Origin: an uncultured Opitutia bacterium
Lineage (GTDB): Bacteria; Verrucomicrobiota; Verrucomicrobiia; Opitutales; Opitutaceae
Assembly: GCA_903825285.1 (NCBI GenBank)
Contig: CAIJZY010000007.1
Location: forward strand, 124,001 to 188,000
Length of the DNA: 64,000 nucleotides
Direction: 5' to 3'
The notes under the pieces: generated by a model
The model's input: the letters and a program-made list of their open reading frames with translations, nothing else
Databases searched by the model: none
What the model was told of the DNA's origin: nothing
Translations under genes and position numbers: made by a program
Part shown: positions 33,822-42,233 of the stretch, piece after piece
Numbering within the stretch: position 1 is the first letter of the stretch
How the letters are laid out: every line of letters begins with the position of its first letter

Positions 33822-36425
33822 TCACGGCACCTCGTAGACTTCCACGAGGGCCACACCGGTGGTGCCGTTGGCGCCGCTGACGTGGAGCGTGTAGACCCCC
33901 GGCGTGACCGTGACCAGCAGGGCGGCGTCCGCGCTGCCCGCCGGCAGCGGAAAGCCGCCGACCTGGCGCGCGGCCTCGGCGACGTCGGCGGCGTTCGCCG
34001 CGGTGTCCCAGCCCTGGTTCCGGGCCAGCGGCGTGGACCCGCTCAGCAGCGTCAGCACCGGGCGGGCGAGCACGCCGTCCACGCCGTACTGCGTGAGGGT
34101 CGGTCCCACCGCTCGGGCCAGGATGCGCCGCGGCGCATCCCCGGTGATCACCAGTCCCGGAATCAGCACGTCGGCCCCGGTCCCGACATTCGCGCGGGAC
34201 GACATGGCGATCACCTTGCTGGCGTTCGCGCCCACCTCGTAGACCTCGACCAGCGCCACGCCGGTCGCCGCGGTGTCGCTCCGCACATGGGCGGTGTAGA
34301 CGCCGGGCGGGAGCGTCAGCAGCAGCGCGGAATCCGCGCCGGGGTCGCGCAGCGCGAAAGCCCCGACGGATTTCGCCGCCGCCACAAGCGCCGCCGGGTC
34401 GGAGGCCGTGCGCCAGCCGCGGTTCGTGGCGAGGAGGGAACCGGTCGCGTTGTCGAACACCTGGAGGGTCGGCGTCGCCAGCGCATCGGTCACCTGGTAA
34501 TCCGCCAGCGTCGGCCCGACGCCGCGGATCAGCAGCGTCTTGGACTGGCTGCCGGTCACGACAAATCCGGCGATCAGCGTGCCGCTGCCGGCGGTGACCC
34601 GCGCGCGGGTGGAGTTGCCCACGAAGCGCGCGGCCCCGGTCTGCCAGATGGCGCCGGCGTTGCCGACCGCGATGACCTGGTCCCCGCCGCTCGCGATGTA
34701 CCACATCATGCCCGAGCCGGAGAAATCCTCGGTCGACCAGTTGATGCCGTCGTCCGAGGTCACGATCTTCCCGTAAAACGTCGAGCCGACCAGCCGGGTG
34801 CCGAGGGCGGTCAGGGCCGAGGGCGCGCCCGCCGCCATGAGGGGCTGGCCCTGATGCGTCCAGGTCACGCCATCCGGCGAGGTCCAGACATCGCCGATCA
34901 GCCCGGCCACCACATAAAGCCCGCTGCGTCCGCCCACGGCATACGCGGCACGGTCGAACTCGGCGGTGAGCGTCCAGCTGACGCCGTCCGTCGAGCGCGC
35001 GACGACGGTGTGCTCGTCCGCGCCCTTCGTCCCGATCGCCAGGAACGCACCGTCCGAGAAAATGATGTCGCGCCAGGCGCCGGTGTCGCCGGGCAGGCGG
35101 AACCCCGGGGTCCAGGCCACGCCATCCACGGAGCTGATGAGCTCGCTGTAGAACACGCCGTTGACCCAGTTCTGGGAGTTGGTGGTGGCCACGAACCGGC
35201 CGTTGCCAAAGACGACGCGCAACAGCGCGGTGGGCCGGGTGACGCCCCGCGTCCAGGTCGCGCCCCCATCGAGGGAGAAGCCGATGCCGCCATCGCTGGC
35301 GCCGGCGACAAACCTGCCGTTGCCATAGGCGATCGTGCCACCGTCGTAGCCGGCCGCGGACGGCAGCATCTGCCACGTCACCGCGTCCGTCGACGACGCC
35401 AGGCCCTGCGTCCCCGCCACGAGCCACCGCCCCGCCCCGTAGGCCGCCCCGCGCAGGTCGCCCTGCACGGTGCTGCCGGTGTGATTGACCCACGTCGTGC
35501 CGTCGGCCGAGGACCGCAGCCCGCCGAAGCGACCCGCGGCGACGATCCGGTCCGCGCTGGCCGCCAGGGAATTGGGGTAGAAAAGCGGGTTGGGCGCCGG
35601 CAGGTACACGCGCCACGTGTTGCCGTCCTCCGAGGACAGCAGCGGCAGGTTGGCCCCCCAGGCATAGAACCGACCCTTGAACCAAGTCAGGGCATCATAG
35701 GTCCAGCCGAGGTCATTCTTCATGTTCGCCGGGCTGGAGGTCCAGGTGACGCTGTCGACCGACGTCGCCACATGCCCGGCGCCGAGCGCGAGCCACCGTC
35801 CGTTGCCATAGGCCACGTGCACGGTGAAATCGATGATCCCGGTGGAGCCGCCGGCGGTCCACTGGAGGCCATCGGTCGAGTAAACCGTCCCTCCCGAGTC
35901 GAGGATCCCGACAAAGCGGTCGCCCCCGAAGGCGATATCGGTGATGCGCGCGATCGTGCCGCTGTAGCCGGTCGTCCAGGTCAGGCCGTCACTTGAGCTC
36001 GCCACGTAGCCGATGTCGCCGGCGACGACAAACCGGCCGGCTCCGAACGCGAGGTGGGTGGCACGCAGCCACTCCACCGAGGCGGGGATCGCGGGCCGCG
36101 TCCAAGTTCGCCCGTCCGTGGAGACCAACACGCCGTTGAGGGCGTAACTGGCGACGACGAAGCATCCGTTGCCGTAAACGACGTCGGTCAGTTCGACCGT
36201 CACGCCCGAGACCGCGGTCGTCCACGTCTGTCCATCTGGCGAGACGCTGATGCAGCCACCGCGGCCGACTGCCACAAACTGCGCGCCGCCGTAGGCGACG
36301 GAATTGAAGTCGTTGCCGTGCGGCAGCGGATTGCGCCAGTTCCAGTACGGGCCGGTCGTCACCGCCCCCAGCGAGAGCGTGGCGGCCAGCCAGAGACCGG
36401 CGAGTCCCAGCCAGGAGGTCTTCAT
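33822..36425 (-). CDS. Large secreted beta-propeller-like repeat protein
   Basis: The 867-aa product has a signal peptide (MKTSWLGLAGLWLAATLSLGAV). Residues about 25-600 contain at least ten degenerate repeats of the form YGNGRFVA-x(5-10)-SxDGxTWT, which probably fold as beta-propeller blades. The C-terminus has a duplicated module of about 120 residues. Copy one starts LIAGFVVTGSQSKTLLIRGVGPTL and ends GVALVEVYEV; copy two starts LIPGLVITGDAPRRILARAVGPTL and ends GVALVEVYEVP. It is probably exported to the periplasm or cell surface. Its ligand is unknown. Confidence 0.72.
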   Translation of the reverse strand: MKTSWLGLAGLWLAATLSLGAVTTGPYWNWRNPLPHGNDFNSVAYGGAQFVAVGRGGCISVSPDGQTWTTAVSGVTVELTDVVYGNGCFVVASYALNGVLVSTDGRTWTRPAIPASVEWLRATHLAFGAGRFVVAGDIGYVASSSDGLTWTTGYSGTIARITDIAFGGDRFVGILDSGGTVYSTDGLQWTAGGSTGIIDFTVHVAYGNGRWLALGAGHVATSVDSVTWTSSPANMKNDLGWTYDALTWFKGRFYAWGANLPLLSSEDGNTWRVYLPAPNPLFYPNSLAASADRIVAAGRFGGLRSSADGTTWVNHTGSTVQGDLRGAAYGAGRWLVAGTQGLASSTDAVTWQMLPSAAGYDGGTIAYGNGRFVAGASDGGIGFSLDGGATWTRGVTRPTALLRVVFGNGRFVATTNSQNWVNGVFYSELISSVDGVAWTPGFRLPGDTGAWRDIIFSDGAFLAIGTKGADEHTVVARSTDGVSWTLTAEFDRAAYAVGGRSGLYVVAGLIGDVWTSPDGVTWTHQGQPLMAAGAPSALTALGTRLVGSTFYGKIVTSDDGINWSTEDFSGSGMMWYIASGGDQVIAVGNAGAIWQTGAARFVGNSTRARVTAGSGTLIAGFVVTGSQSKTLLIRGVGPTLADYQVTDALATPTLQVFDNATGSLLATNRGWRTASDPAALVAAAKSVGAFALRDPGADSALLLTLPPGVYTAHVRSDTAATGVALVEVYEVGANASKVIAMSSRANVGTGADVLIPGLVITGDAPRRILARAVGPTLTQYGVDGVLARPVLTLLSGSTPLARNQGWDTAANAADVAEAARQVGGFPLPAGSADAALLVTVTPGVYTLHVSGANGTTGVALVEVYEVP

Positions 36426-36491
36426 CGGGAGGAAGGGCCCTGCGGCCCACCTGCTATGACAACCCGCGGGGCCTTTCCCGCCATCCGGCGC

Positions 36492-36806
36492 TCAAGCGTC
36501 GGCGGTGAAGCTCACGCGGAAATCGGTGACCAGGCCGAGGAGATCGCCGTGGGCGCCCTCGCGCACCCGGCCCGGCTGGCGCATGAAGGCCAGGGAAGCC
36601 TCTTGCTCCGCGGGGGTGGCATAGTCCACGATGACCTGAAAGCGCGGCAGCCCGGTGAAACTCGCGCGGTCGGTCACACGCAGGATGCGGTAGCCGCGGA
36701 GCTGGCCCTCGGCGCGCAGGCCGTCAAGCAGGCGCCGCACCGCGGCGACCACCGTGGCATCCTCGACCCCCGGCCGCGGCGAAAAGAAGACGTTGTAGGA
36801 GACCAT
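36492..36806 (-). CDS. Small conserved-looking protein (possibly DUF6614)
   Basis: The 104-aa product (MVSYNVFFSPRPGVEDATVVAAVRRLLDGLRAEGQLRGYRILRV, ending GLVTDFRVSFTADA) looks like a compact alpha/beta dimeric-barrel-type protein with no signal or membrane segment. It resembles what I recall of the DUF6614 family, but I cannot confirm this. It lies 21 bp after the lpxA stop in the same direction and may be the last gene of the lpxC-fabZ/lpxA operon. Confidence 0.6.
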   Translation of the reverse strand: MVSYNVFFSPRPGVEDATVVAAVRRLLDGLRAEGQLRGYRILRVTDRASFTGLPRFQVIVDYATPAEQEASLAFMRQPGRVREGAHGDLLGLVTDFRVSFTADA

Positions 36807-36827
36807 CGGTGACGGGCCCCGGCGGAT

Positions 36828-37613
36828 TCAGCCGCCCGGGGCGAGGCCGCGCTCGCTCGTCTGGGCGAACGTGATCATGCGCTGGAACTCCGGGCTGGCG
36901 GCCTGCGGGTGGGCGCGGAGCCGCTCCATGGCCTGCGAGCGGTTGAGGCCGTCGCGGTACAGCAGCCGGTAGAGCTGGCGGACACGGTCGAGCTGCTCGG
37001 CGGTGTAGCCGTGGCGCTCGAGCCCGACCTTGTTGTAGGCCCGCACGGTGGCGGGCGAGCCGTCGGCGATGAAGTATGGCGGGATGTCCTGCACCAGCTT
37101 GGAGCAGGCCGAGAGCATGGCGTGGGTGCCGATGCGGCAGAACTGGTGCACGCCGCCGAAGGCGCCGACGACGACGGCGTCCTCGACCACGACGTGGCCG
37201 GCGAGCCCGGCGTAGTTGCTCATGATGATCCGGTTGCCGAGCACGCAGTCGTGCGCGACGTGGCTGTAGGCGAGGATGAGGTTGTCGGAGCCGATGACGG
37301 TGTACTCGCCGTCCTTCGTCGCCTCATGGACGCTGACGTACTCGCGGAAGACGTTGCGGTCGCCGATGCGCACGCCGGGTTTTCCGCCCTGGTACTTCAA
37401 GTCCTGCGTCTTGCCGCCGATGCAGGCGTAGGGGAAGACCTGACACTGCGCGCCCAGGACGGTGTGGCCCTCGACGGTGGCGTGGTGGTGGAGCCGCGTG
37501 CCGGCGCCGAGCACCGCGGTGGCGCCGACGTAGGCGTAGGCGCCGACCGCGACGTCGGGGCCCAGCTGCGCGCCGGACTCGATGATCGCGGTGGGATGGA
37601 TCAACCCGGCCAT
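36828..37613 (-). CDS. lpxA: UDP-N-acetylglucosamine acyltransferase LpxA
   Basis: LpxA adds the 3-OH acyl chain to UDP-GlcNAc, the first step of lipid A synthesis, in the cytoplasm. The 261-aa product shows the left-handed beta-helix hexapeptide pattern (IIESGAQLGPDVAVGAYAYVGATAVLGAGTRL). The catalytic His is in AYSHVAHDCVLGNRIIMSNYAGLAGHVVVEDAVVVGAFGGVHQFCRIG, and the helical C-terminus is present. It starts 3 bases after the lpxC-fabZ stop, so the two form one operon. Its presence supports an LPS-containing outer membrane. Confidence 0.95.
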   Translation of the reverse strand: MAGLIHPTAIIESGAQLGPDVAVGAYAYVGATAVLGAGTRLHHHATVEGHTVLGAQCQVFPYACIGGKTQDLKYQGGKPGVRIGDRNVFREYVSVHEATKDGEYTVIGSDNLILAYSHVAHDCVLGNRIIMSNYAGLAGHVVVEDAVVVGAFGGVHQFCRIGTHAMLSACSKLVQDIPPYFIADGSPATVRAYNKVGLERHGYTAEQLDRVRQLYRLLYRDGLNRSQAMERLRAHPQAASPEFQRMITFAQTSERGLAPGG

Positions 37614-37616
37614 GGC

Positions 37617-38942
37617 TTATTCCCCGTCCTCGGCCACGAGGGCGAACATCATCTCGGCGGAGGAGACGACCTGGCCGTCCACGGTGCAGTTGCACTCGGC
37701 GGCGGCGAGCTTGTCGCCGCGGTATTTGACGATCTTGGCGTTGATGATGATCTGGTCGCCGGGCCGCACCGGCTTGCGGAACTTCACCTTGTCCGCGCTC
37801 ATGAAGAACGCGGTCTTGCCGGTGTTGCCGCTGCGGCGGAGCATCACGATGCCCGCGGCCTGGGCCATGGCCTCGAGCTGGAGGACGCCGGGCATGACGG
37901 GGTTGTCGGGGAAGTGGCCGGTGAAGTACGGCTCGTTGATGGTGACGTTCTTGATCGCGACGAGCTCGTCCTGGCCAATGAACTCGACGATGCGGTCGAT
38001 CATCACGAACGGGTAGCGGTGCGGGATCGTGTCGAGGATCCGGCGGATATCGAGGGACGTTTCGGTGGGCAGCACCGTCGTCGGCCGCGGCTTCTTCTTC
38101 GGGCCCTTGCGGCGCTCCTCGAGCTTGACGAAGAGGGCCTTGGTCAGCTCGGCGTTGATGGCATGGCCGGGCCGCGTGGCGATGATGTGCGCCTTGAGCG
38201 GCAGGCCCAGCAGGACCACGTCGCCGATGATATCGAGGATCTTGTGGCGGACGAACTCGTCCTTAAAGCGCAGCGGCTCCTTCGAGATGATCTTGTCGCC
38301 GCGGATGACCACGGCGCAGTCGAGCGAGCCGCCCTTGATCTTGCCGAGCTTCAGCAGCTCCTCGATGTCCTCGTAGATCGTGAACGTCCGGGCCGCGGCC
38401 ACCTGGGTCATGTAGACGTCGGGGTCGATCGTGAGCGAGAGGTGCTGCGTGTGGATGCCGCGGTTGTCGGCCGAGGTGCACGAGATCTTCAGCTCGTCGC
38501 ACGGCAGGGCGATGATGGAGGAGTCGCCCTTGGTGACGGAGACGGGGGCGTCGAGCGTGAAGTACTCGCGCTCCTTGTCCTGCTCGAGGGGCTCGCCCTG
38601 CAGGATCATGTTCACGTACGGCTTGGCCGAGCCGTCCATGATCGGCGGCTCGGAGGCGTTCATCTCGAGGATCACGTTGTCGATGCCGCAGCCGTGCAGG
38701 GCGCTGAGGACATGCTCGACGGTGTGAATCTTGGCGTGCCCGGACTGGATGGTGGTGGCGCGGACCAGGTCGGTCACCTGGTCGATCCGCGGCCGCAGCT
38801 CCGGGCTGCCGTTGAGGTCGATCCGCCGGAACACAATGCCGTGGTCCGCCGGCGCGGGTTTCATCGTCAGCGTGACCGCCTCTCCCGTATGCAGCGCGTT
38901 GCCGGTAATGGAGACCTCGCGCGCGAGGGTGCGTTGTTTCAT
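37617..38942 (-). CDS. lpxC-fabZ: LpxC-FabZ bifunctional fusion
   Basis: One 441-aa protein joins UDP-3-O-acyl-GlcNAc deacetylase with 3-hydroxyacyl-ACP dehydratase. Residues 1 to about 285 are Lpx[22 protein letters not shown], zinc ligands in [17 protein letters not shown] and [17 protein letters not shown]. Residues about 298-441 are Fab[18 protein letters not shown] and the catalytic [26 protein letters not shown]. Such fusions are known in Bacteroidota and related groups. The two enzymes use the same 3-OH-acyl-ACP pool for lipid A and fatty acids. The track start at 39173 lies in the upstream repeat and is rejected in favour of the ATG at 38942. Confidence 0.95.
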   Translation of the reverse strand: MKQRTLAREVSITGNALHTGEAVTLTMKPAPADHGIVFRRIDLNGSPELRPRIDQVTDLVRATTIQSGHAKIHTVEHVLSALHGCGIDNVILEMNASEPPIMDGSAKPYVNMILQGEPLEQDKEREYFTLDAPVSVTKGDSSIIALPCDELKISCTSADNRGIHTQHLSLTIDPDVYMTQVAAARTFTIYEDIEELLKLGKIKGGSLDCAVVIRGDKIISKEPLRFKDEFVRHKILDIIGDVVLLGLPLKAHIIATRPGHAINAELTKALFVKLEERRKGPKKKPRPTTVLPTETSLDIRRILDTIPHRYPFVMIDRIVEFIGQDELVAIKNVTINEPYFTGHFPDNPVMPGVLQLEAMAQAAGIVMLRRSGNTGKTAFFMSADKVKFRKPVRPGDQIIINAKIVKYRGDKLAAAECNCTVDGQVVSSAEMMFALVAEDGE

Positions 38943-39240
38943 AGGGTTAGCGTAGTCTCGGCACCCCGTCCGCCGGAGCGCAAGCGCGGAGATGCAGGCG
39001 AGCGGTCCAGACGAACATCGAATGTCGAACACCCAGCTCCCAACCTCGAACCTCGCTGCAGCCTCCCGCAGTGTGGCCACGTGCAGGAATCCACTTCGGC
39101 GTTGGACGTTGGGCGTTCGGCGTTCGATGTTCGGATTGACCCCGGGCCCCTTCCCCACGCCCGGCCTTGACACCGCTGAGGGCGTTTCTTCTGCTGACCC
39201 CTTTCACACCGCAAAACCGCATCCCTTCGACCCTCCCGTC
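38943..39240. other. Intergenic region between divergent lpxC-fabZ and efp
   Basis: This 298-bp stretch holds no gene; the track ORFs running through it are extensions of lpxC-fabZ and efp. It contains a repeat element with terminal inverted repeats (39012-39133). A TTGACA at 39167-39172 could be a -35 box for efp, but the sequence 17 bases later (TCTGCT) is a poor -10. Confidence 0.5.
39012..39133. repeat. Repeat element with 11-bp terminal inverted repeats and GTTCG/GTTGG tandem words
   Basis: CGAACATCGAA (39012-39022) is exactly reverse-complemented at 39123-39133 (TTCGATGTTCG). Just inside each end are short near-tandem words: ATGTCGAAC, ACCTCGAACCTCG on the left and CGTTGGACGTTGGGCGTTCGG on the right, which are also roughly complementary. 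The element is AT-richer than its surroundings and non-coding. It looks like a miniature palindromic (REP/MITE-like) repeat, without any transposase nearby. Confidence 0.65.
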
Positions 39241-39798
39241 ATGCCCGCCGCCAACGACATTCGCAAAGGCCAAGTCATCAAATTCAACGGTGAACCGCAC
39301 CTCGTCATGGAGACGCAGCACCGCACGCCCGGCAACCTCCGCGCGTTCGTGCAGATCAAGATGCGCAATCTCCGCTACGGCAAGGCCCTCGACCAGCGCT
39401 TCGCCTCGACCGACACGATCGAGGTGATGCCGACCGAGAAAAAGAGCCTGGAGTTCAGCTACGCCGACCGCGACAGCTTCGCGTTCATCGACCCGGAGAC
39501 GTTCGAGCAGATCGAGCTGAGCGCCGAGACGCTGGGCGACGTGAAGCACTACCTCACCGCCGGCGGCAAGGTGGACGTCCTCTTCGTTGACGAGAAGCCG
39601 CTCACCGTGGAGCTCCCCTCCACCGTCGCGCTGAAGGTCATCGAGAGCTCCGAGGGCATCAAGGGCGACACCGCGAGCAACGTCCAGAAGCCTGCCAAGC
39701 TCGAGACCGGCCTCACGGTGCAGGTCCCGCTCTTTATCAAGGAAGGCGAGATTATCAAGGTCAGCACGGCGGACGGCTCGTACCTGGGCCGCCAGTAA
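39241..39798 (+). CDS. efp: Elongation factor P
   Basis: EF-P binds between the ribosomal P and E sites and relieves stalling at polyproline. The 185-aa product begins MPAANDIRKGQVIKFNGEPHLVMETQHRTPGNLRAFVQIKMRNL and ends with the conserved C-terminal region VQVPLFIKEGEIIKVSTADGSYLGR. At the tip of the beta3-beta4 loop, where E. coli has the lysylated Lys34 (PGKGQ) and others an Arg, this protein has Asn32 (PGNLR). Known Lys or Arg modifications are therefore impossible at that residue. The ATG at 39241 gives the family length; the earlier track start is in the repeat. Confidence 0.95.
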   Translation: MPAANDIRKGQVIKFNGEPHLVMETQHRTPGNLRAFVQIKMRNLRYGKALDQRFASTDTIEVMPTEKKSLEFSYADRDSFAFIDPETFEQIELSAETLGDVKHYLTAGGKVDVLFVDEKPLTVELPSTVALKVIESSEGIKGDTASNVQKPAKLETGLTVQVPLFIKEGEIIKVSTADGSYLGRQ

Positions 39799-39828
39799 TC
39801 CTCCGGTCCCACCGGACTCCCCTCTCCC

Positions 39829-39857
39829 ACCCGCGGCTTCGGCCGCGGGTTTTTTTT
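39829..39857 (+). terminator. Intrinsic terminator after efp
   Basis: ACCCGCGGC (39829-39837), UUCG-type tetraloop, then GCCGCGGGT (39842-39850) and a run of seven further T residues. A textbook rho-independent terminator 30 bases after the efp stop, also lying between convergent genes. Confidence 0.93.
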
Positions 39858-39872
39858 GCGCCCCCGGCGGGC

Positions 39873-40520
39873 CTAGGCGGTCACCGCGGCGATCGCCGCC
39901 CGGTGGTTCTGCGCGGCCTCCGTCGGATTGCTGCCCGAGCACTGGAGGTCGCGGAGCCGGCCGTCGCGCAGGCCGTAGATCCAGCCGTGCACCGTGACGG
40001 GCTGCCCGCGGGCCCAGGCGTCGCGGACGATCGTGGTCTGCCAGACGTTGGCCACCTGCTCGATGACGTTCAGCTCGCACAGCCGGGCGCTGCGGGCGCC
40101 CTCATCGGGCATCGCGCACAGGCAGGCGTCGTGCTTCTCCCGCACGTCCTGCACGTGGCGCAGCCAGTTGTCGGCCAGCCCGACGCGCTCGCAGCGCAGC
40201 ACGGCGCGGACGCCACCGCAGCCGTAGTGGCCGACCACCATGATGTGCCGCACCTTCAGCACATCGACGGCGAACTGGATGACGGAAAGGCAGTTCAGGT
40301 CCGTGTGGACCACGACGTTGGCGATGTTGCGGTGGACGAAGACCTCGCCGGGCAGCAACCCGATGATCTCGTTCGCCGGCACGCGGCTGTCGGAGCACCC
40401 GATCCACAGGTATTCCGGGCTCTGCTGGTGGGACAGTTTCTCGAAAAACTGCGGGTCGCGCCGCCGGATGTCGTCCGCCCACGCCTTGTTCTGGTCGAAC
40501 AGATGAGTCAGGGGGTCCAT
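39873..40520 (-). CDS. can: Beta-class carbonic anhydrase
   Basis: The enzyme interconverts CO2 and bicarbonate in the cytoplasm using zinc. The 215-aa product (family about 220) has the zinc ligands in WIGCSDSRVPANEI (Cys, with the Asp-Arg dyad) and VVGHYGCGGVRAVL (His and Cys). It also has FVHRNIANVV and a C-terminal VHGWIYGLRDGRLRDL. The start used is the ATG at 40520 (MDPLTHLFDQNKAWADDI), which matches E. coli Can; longer track starts are not needed. It is divergent from the YebC gene and convergent with efp. Confidence 0.94.
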   Translation of the reverse strand: MDPLTHLFDQNKAWADDIRRRDPQFFEKLSHQQSPEYLWIGCSDSRVPANEIIGLLPGEVFVHRNIANVVVHTDLNCLSVIQFAVDVLKVRHIMVVGHYGCGGVRAVLRCERVGLADNWLRHVQDVREKHDACLCAMPDEGARSARLCELNVIEQVANVWQTTIVRDAWARGQPVTVHGWIYGLRDGRLRDLQCSGSNPTEAAQNHRAAIAAVTA

Positions 40521-40629
40521 GCGCGTCGCGATGGTCGAAACTCCCGCGCGAATGTCCATCCCGAATGCGGCCCGGCCCGGCATGTTCGGCATTGCCGGGC
40601 CCGGCCCCGCCGCCACACTCGCGGGTCTT

Positions 40630-41361
40630 ATGGGACGCCAGTGGCTCCACGCCAAACGCGCGATCGTCAACCTCAAGAAGGGTCAGACGGTCGGCAAACT
40701 CGTGAAGGAAATGACCGTCGCCGCCAAGCTGGGCGGCGGCGACCTGGCGGCCAACGCCCGGCTGTTTGCCGCGGTGGAGAAGGCGCGGAAGGCGAGCGTC
40801 ACGCGCGAGGTCATCGAGCGCGCCATCGCCAAGGGCTCCGGCGTCGGCGGCGACAAGACCGCCCTGGAGCACGTGGTCTTCGAGGGCTACGCGCCGCACA
40901 AGGTGCCCGTGATCGTCGAGGCCTACACCGACAACCACCAGCGCATCGCGCCGGAGATCCGCGCGCTCTTCCGCCGCGGCGTGCTCGGCCAGGCCGGCAG
41001 CAACAAGTTCCTCTTTGAGCACGTGGGCCTTGTCGAGGCCCACCACGCCGACGCCGCCGTGGACCGCGAGGCGGCCGCGATCGAGGCGGGCGCGAACGAC
41101 TTCGAGGTCCTCACCGCCGAGCAGAACGACGACATCCCGGCCGATCGCGCCGGTGCGCGCTTCATCACCGAGCGCAGCGCCGTCCACGCCGTCTCGAGCT
41201 GGCTGGCAAAGCACGGCTGGACCGTGGTCACCAGCGAGCTCGGCTACCTCGCCAAGACCTACCCGGAGCTCGACGACACCGCGCGCGCCGAGGTCGGCGA
41301 GTTCCTGCAGACCCTCGAGGACCACGATGACGTCCAGCGCGTCTGGGCCGCCGTCCGGTAG
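40630..41361 (+). CDS. YebC/PmpR-family protein (TACO1-like)
   Basis: The 243-aa product has the YebC core: MGRQWLHAKRAIVNLKKGQTVGKLVKEMTVAAKLGGGD, ASVTREVIERAIAKGSG, EGYAPHKVPVIVEAYTDNHQRIAPEIRALFRRG and the three-domain layout ending LQTLEDHDDVQRVWAAV. Members have been described as transcriptional regulators and, more recently, as factors that relieve ribosome stalling at polyproline. Efp is about 1 kb away, though not in the same operon. The ATG at 40630 is chosen because family proteins start here. Confidence 0.92.
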   Translation: MGRQWLHAKRAIVNLKKGQTVGKLVKEMTVAAKLGGGDLAANARLFAAVEKARKASVTREVIERAIAKGSGVGGDKTALEHVVFEGYAPHKVPVIVEAYTDNHQRIAPEIRALFRRGVLGQAGSNKFLFEHVGLVEAHHADAAVDREAAAIEAGANDFEVLTAEQNDDIPADRAGARFITERSAVHAVSSWLAKHGWTVVTSELGYLAKTYPELDDTARAEVGEFLQTLEDHDDVQRVWAAVR

Positions 41362-41377
41362 GCCCTCCCCACCCCTT

Positions 41378-41614
41378 ATGCCCACGCCCAACATTCCCCA
41401 GAAATCACCGATCGTGAAGGAAATGGCCCCGGGCACCTACTGGTGGTGCACCTGTGGCCACTCCAAGGGCCAGCCGTTCTGCGACGGCAGCCACAAGGGC
41501 ACGGGGTTCGCCCCGCGCAAGGCCGAGATCACGGAGACAAAGACCGTCGCGTGGTGCGCCTGCAAGCACACCAAGAACGGCGCGTTCTGCGACGGCTCGC
41601 ACAAGTCGTGCTGA
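41378..41614 (+). CDS. CDGSH iron-sulfur protein with two motifs
   Basis: The 78-aa product has two CDGSH-type [2Fe-2S] motifs. CTCGHSKGQPFCDGSH (about residues 24-39) is canonical; CACKHTKNGAFCDGSH (about 60-75) has Ala in place of the usual Pro. Each gives a 3Cys-1His cluster in the mitoNEET family. Bacterial members are small cytosolic redox or cluster-transfer proteins; the partner is unknown. It lies 16 bp after the YebC gene. The long track ORF starting at 41015 overlaps that gene and is not the real start. Confidence 0.9.
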   Translation: MPTPNIPQKSPIVKEMAPGTYWWCTCGHSKGQPFCDGSHKGTGFAPRKAEITETKTVAWCACKHTKNGAFCDGSHKSC

Positions 41615-41659
41615 GGCCGTCCGGTCCGACCCGATATACGCGACGCTCGCCGCGTCGCC

Positions 41660-42220
41660 TCAGCGGGTGCCCGCCGCAATGGCGGGGTACAGCTCGGCAA
41701 ACCGAAGCCAGGTGTCGTCCACGGCCTCCGGCGCGTTCGAGCGCACGATGTTCAGCGTGACCTGCAGCTCGGCCAGGGCTTTCGCGAAGGCCGTGCGGCG
41801 GGTTCGGTCACCCTGCAGCACCGCCTTGCGCAGCGCGGGGGTCGTCATCGGCTCCACCTTCACCAGCGCATGGATCTTCCGCGCGAGTGGCGAGCACTGC
41901 TCGATCGGCCGGTGGTATTTGGGGTAATGCTCGCCGGCCAGGTGGTCCAGGGTCATGAGCACGGCCCGGCCGGACTCGTCCTTGCCGTAGAAGATTTCGT
42001 CCGGGTAGTCCGCCGGCAGCTGGTTCTTCCAGCTCCAGACGGCCCCGATCTTGCGCCCCCACCCGCGCTCACCGGGCTTCCGGTCCGGCAGGTCCACGGC
42101 ATCCCACAGCGACGGCCCGCCGCGCTTCTGGTCCGCGAAGATGGCGCACCGGCGCACTGCGAGGACGAACGCGCGGGCCTGCTCGAGCGTGCGGACGCGG
42201 ACGGGACGGCGTGGTTTCAT
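41660..42220 (-). CDS. Unknown protein, possibly AlkZ/YcaQ-related
   Basis: The 186-aa product begins MKPRRPVRVRTLEQARAFVLAVRRCAIF, with PSLWDAVDLPDRKPGERGWGRKIGAVWSWKNQLP and DEIFYGKDESGRAVLM. This resembles the N-terminal part of AlkZ-related (YcaQ-like) winged-helix proteins, where similar LWxAV and W-x-WK motifs occur. The C-terminal half (MTTPALRKAVLQGDRTRRTAFAKALAELQVTLNI) looks like a winged helix. It is much shorter than true YcaQ glycosylases (about 400 aa), so activity is doubtful. It lies 13 bp after the RlmI-like gene in the same direction. Confidence 0.55.
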   Translation of the reverse strand: MKPRRPVRVRTLEQARAFVLAVRRCAIFADQKRGGPSLWDAVDLPDRKPGERGWGRKIGAVWSWKNQLPADYPDEIFYGKDESGRAVLMTLDHLAGEHYPKYHRPIEQCSPLARKIHALVKVEPMTTPALRKAVLQGDRTRRTAFAKALAELQVTLNIVRSNAPEAVDDTWLRFAELYPAIAAGTR

Positions 42221-42233
42221 GGTGTTGATCGCC

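Noticed and set aside
40574-40601. GGCCCGGC/GCCGGGCC hairpin between the carbonic anhydrase and YebC genes
   Set aside because: An 8-bp stem with a 12-base loop is expected by chance in such GC-rich DNA, and it lies between divergent starts where a terminator has no purpose.
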